A DNA stretch of 64,000 nt, taken from assembly GCF_050908995.1 (NCBI RefSeq), contig NC_135118.1, forward strand, positions 17,431,501-17,495,500. Reading direction: 5' to 3'. The translations under genes were made by a program, and so were the position numbers. The stretch is from Andrena cerasifolii. Lineage: Eukaryota > Arthropoda > Insecta > Hymenoptera > Andrenidae. Positions 60,531 through 64,000 of the stretch are shown here, in pieces. The stretch's first letter is position 1, and every line of letters begins with the position of its first letter. A model generated the notes under the pieces. It did not search any database, was not told where the DNA came from, and saw only the letters and a list, made by a program, of their open reading frames with translations.

Positions 60531-61166
60531 AAAGAGTGACCAAAAAAATACCCTCTTTTTGGTTCCACGATTTTGGAACTGAATTTTATGCGAAACTCAT
60601 GATGAGACATCAATCACACGAAATTTTCCAGTTGAGGTGACAATTAGTTTCTGAGATATGGGAGGTGAAAGAAGTGAAAATTCGTTAACGTGACTTTTAT
60701 GTGAATCCGATAATTTAAATAATTATTTCCAGGGGTTTTGCTGACAACTAACAATGAATTTGAATTTAGATTTTCAAAATTCACAATGGCCTATTCAACA
60801 TGGTGGGCGATATATTAAAAAAGCACCCACTACACAGACATTTATATTTCTTGATTTTTGTGTTTTTTTCGTGAATTTTGAAAATCTAAATTCCAATTCG
60901 TTGTTAGCTGTCAGCAAAACCCCTGGAAATAATTGTTTAAATTATCGGACTGACATAGAAGTTCGTACATCGAAGCGTTTGGGTTGACGCGTTAACGAAT
61001 TTTCACTTCTCTCATGTCCCATATCTCAGAAACTAATTGTCACCTCAATTGGAAAATTTTTTGTGATTTATGTCTCATCATAAGGTATCATTTGGCACAA
61101 AATTCAGTTACAAAAACGTGGGACCAAAGAGAGGCTAGAAAAGGCCTCATTTTTGGGTCACTCTTT
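60531..61166. mobile_element. Palindromic element with AAAGAGTGAC ends, about 636 bp
   Basis: AAAGAGTGACC (60531) is inverted at the right end (61156-61166). The arms continue inward: GAGGTGACAATTAGTTTCTG (about 60634) and its inverse near 61022, CCCATATCTCAG near 61018, and GAATTTAGATTTTCAAAATT (about 60762) and its inverse near 60880. TTAA follows the right end only, and the left flank is CGGG, so this is a different family or a damaged relative of the TTAA group. The two plus frames inside (60754-60987 and the start of 61014-61400) are arm artefacts. Confidence 0.8.
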
Positions 61167-61170
61167 TTAA

Positions 61171-64000
61171 GCACTTTTACTCGTTTCCTATTTCCTCGCG
61201 CGCACGCTATAAATCATGAATCGATTTCTGTGGTATCTCGAGGGGCTCGAGCTTTTAAAATCGTCGTACGTGACGTTATGAATTGTTCATGCGTTACGCG
61301 TAACTCTGACGTGTCCATGAACGATGCGAGCTTTCCATCTTTTCGCGCGTTCCCCAGACACGTATTTGTTTTTTGCTTCGATTACGATTCCGCTGCGTAA
61401 CAATCGCTTTGGTCACGTACGATATTGAAGAAGACAATGCGGGCTGCCATCAGCTACATAATTTCGTTTGTACATTCGACAAATGACGAACTTAGAAATG
61501 AGAGTATTTTTAGGAAAAGGTAATTAGGAAGAAAGAAAGTTTTACAACGAAAAGTCATGGTGAATGCCAATCGATTTTGACAGTGAATGCAATTTTCATG
61601 AAACATCGGTATGATAATTGTAGCTATCCCTAGTTATTGCATAATAAAAGCCTCTCGATCGGATGTTCATTAGTAACTCGTTTCAATTGCAAAACAGAGG
61701 CGAATATCCAATAGATTTTTTAATTAGATTAATTAATTAAGGTTTTCGTATTTCACATCGACATCGGATTGAATAAGAACGAAGAAGATCTCGTTAGTCA
61801 TTCCTCCTCGTGTCCATCGCGAAGTGAGTAGAATTGATAGCGACTTATGTAATTAGATTCAATTGAAAATTAGTATAATTGAGACAAACGAAAATACAAT
61901 GTGGTCGATTTCAATTGTCTGGCAAATAACTCGTAGCACTGCAACTGCAAGTGAACTGTGCGTCAGAGAATTCTGACGACATGGAATAATAAGATGAGAA
62001 ACAATATGGGACATTACTTTGCCAATAGTAAGTCTAGTCTAGCAGACGAAACGCATTTCTCCTTAATTCAATGCCTTCTTCTGCCCCGTTTACGTTTCAT
62101 TTTCCTTCTGCCACTCCCCTATCTCGTTTCTAAGTTTTCATTATTATTATTCTTTATTATTTATTACGGCACAAGCTCAAGTTTTACAATAATGAATACA
62201 GTTGCATACGTACAAGGGAAACAAGACATTTAACAATACAAATTTAAAAATTGAAACTTCGTATGGATCCACAAAAAAAAATCAATGTGATCTGAGTATA
62301 AATTGGAAACGCTGACGATGCGATTGAATAGGATCACGAGTAGGTACCAAACTTAGATTTAATGTTGGAACAGTAAAAAGTTTTTAATCGCGATACAGAA
62401 GTGAGGAAATTTTACGGAATGAATTGTTGTAAATTATAGCAGATGGACTCTATTATTTGTACCTATACGTTGAATATTACGTGAAGTTATGGCCATGTTC
62501 TATAGTGTAAGCACTGTAAGCTGTAGAATACAATCAAAGTATGAGGCACATTAAAAGAAAAGATTGAGAATATCTGCCGAAAAAGTTGCAAAGAATACCA
62601 TCTCCATTATTACCAATCCTAGTAGAATATTCTGTCCCACCGTAAAACTGCTACCCAGAGTTGGAAATAATCATGGAATTAAGAATTCCCGGGCACCCTT
62701 TGTACAGAATTTACCGTAATTGCGGATGGTGCTTTAACTGAACCTGGTATTCAGCGTCACGAAGTCAGGATAGGGGAAACGGGCGAACAAATAAATTAAG
62801 GTTAAATCACTGTTGTTATGCCACTGACGGCCACCATGGGAATTACGAGCCTAAAGGATGGCTTAAACCATGAAATAACTTCGAGATAACCAAAAACCCT
62901 TCAATTAGCATTTTCGTTTAGCGGTTAGAGACGGATGACAGTCTTTCGTACAACCTCAAACACGTAATGTAGTGGTTGTATATTCATAATGCATCATACC
63001 GCTTACTAACGAAGTAAAATTAATTCCAGCGTAACGTCACAAATGGGGTTTATCAAAATAATAGGAGAAGGTAATATCATTGAATAAATAATATTACTAC
63101 ACATTTTACTACAGCCACTTTAATTTCCCATTCCGTCCATAATATTTCCTATAATTTCCGCATCTGCGAATTCGAAGTTTCATTTTGAATTTCCAATCTT
63201 CTAGAAAATATAAAACACTCGTCAGCTTCCTGTTTTTGTTACTGACGCTGAAAATAGTATGCGATTTAAATGTTGAAACGTCCAGTGTTTAATATCGTTT
63301 TCTCGTTACCCTTACAATGCTATTATCATTACGTAAAATGAATTTCAATTTATATCCCGACATTCGAGCAGCACTCTATTCAGATTAAAATAACCACGGT
63401 ATCGTAAATTACGATTGGGAAACCACACCTAAATGTTAAAGACATCGATACTTCTCCAGCGGAATATGTTTCGCTATCAAGACTACTTAGAGTCTTACTT
63501 CTCATTCGGAAATCTGCCAGAATTAAAGTAGATCCGTGGGTCCGTTGGAAAAATAAGCATCATTCTCGAAGAATGGAGCCGGCGTGAAAGATTCGTAACG
63601 AATCGAGAATCCTCGGTAAAGGGGTTGCAGGCATCGATACGGAAGTCCCGGAGGAACTGCTCGCCCCCGCGATAAATCAAAGTCCGACAGTTAAATTTAT
63701 TCGCTTTGTTCAACAATAAGTCTTCGTCGATGGTTACCTTCCTCGTAGCTCCGCCGTCTATTAATATCCACTTCTGTTTATGTTCGAAAGTTTGATGAAT
63801 CGACGGCTCGAATCCCCGAGGATTTATGCCCTCCTCGTTAAGATTCTAGTGTTTCGCGCGATCAGACTTCCACGTTCTTAACTTTAAGGCGAGAGCACGA
63901 AGGGGTTCGAAACTCTTATATACAACCACAAGTACTGTATATCACCGCCGCTGAAGCTAACAGCTTGGTATTTTAATTAAACGTAAGGTATATATTGCGG
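61171..64000. other. No gene supported
   Basis: Apart from a short ATT-rich patch near 62140-62165 and AT-rich DNA, only short frames are seen. The final 500 bp is CpG-richer with one 73-codon minus frame (63716-63495). Confidence 0.4.

Noticed and set aside
1..64000. CRISPR array, bacterial operons, intact LTR retrotransposon or transposase
   Set aside because: No regularly spaced identical repeats with unique spacers, no dense same-strand coding, and no reverse transcriptase, integrase or DDE frame were seen.

Overview
This is eukaryotic DNA, most likely from an insect. That is an inference. The support is AT-rich DNA with many CpG-containing islands, GT/AG splice signals with insect-like polypyrimidine tracts, AATAAA signals, CT and TTA microsatellites, and a dense load of small transposon-derived elements. 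Hymenoptera (ant, bee or wasp) would fit, but I see no diagnostic gene. There are no operons, ribosome binding sites, rRNA genes or intact tRNA genes, and no single-exon gene longer than about 150 codons. The window looks intergenic or intronic.

Genes. The best coding evidence is a pair of minus-strand exons at 20278-20084 and 19409-19162. They open with a well-placed ATG, join in phase across a 674-nt GT-AG intron, and encode the start of a Ser/Thr/Arg-rich protein that I cannot name. A plus-strand terminal exon at 34854-35069 encodes a complete C4HC3 PHD finger and is followed by a 13-bp perfect hairpin and AATAAA. Weaker candidates are a minus-strand 133-codon frame (449-48), a plus-strand exon with good splice sites (42466-42666), and a possible first coding exon (9077-9153).

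Mobile elements dominate. At least eight elements of about 550-730 bp end in TTAAGGGG...CCCCTTAA or close variants (2812, 6726, 11498, 22460, 29364, 38309, 48943 and about 56681). Most are near-complete palindromes. TTAA is the piggyBac-type target duplication, so they look like piggyBac-related MITEs, although no transposase is present. Two related copies (6726 and 22460) belong to one subfamily. Other elements are a 400-bp hAT-type MITE with a perfect 8-bp target duplication (43060-43459), a TA-flanked Tc1/mariner-type MITE (46424-46810), a foldback element whose arm is four tandem 135-bp repeats (9496-10299), a nested element pair (4508-5330), four more inverted-repeat elements or remnants, a tRNA-derived SINE head (49690-49758), and three LINE-like 3' tails ending in AATAAA plus TTA repeats.

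Tandem repeats include a nearly homogeneous 149-bp satellite (40651-41283), a 30-bp minisatellite (21080-21199), a 23-bp triplet repeat inside the hAT MITE, and a compound TTA/TTATTC microsatellite (7902-8166).

The stretches between these features hold only short frames of the length expected by chance. They are described as such. All calls were made by reading the sequence, with no database search.
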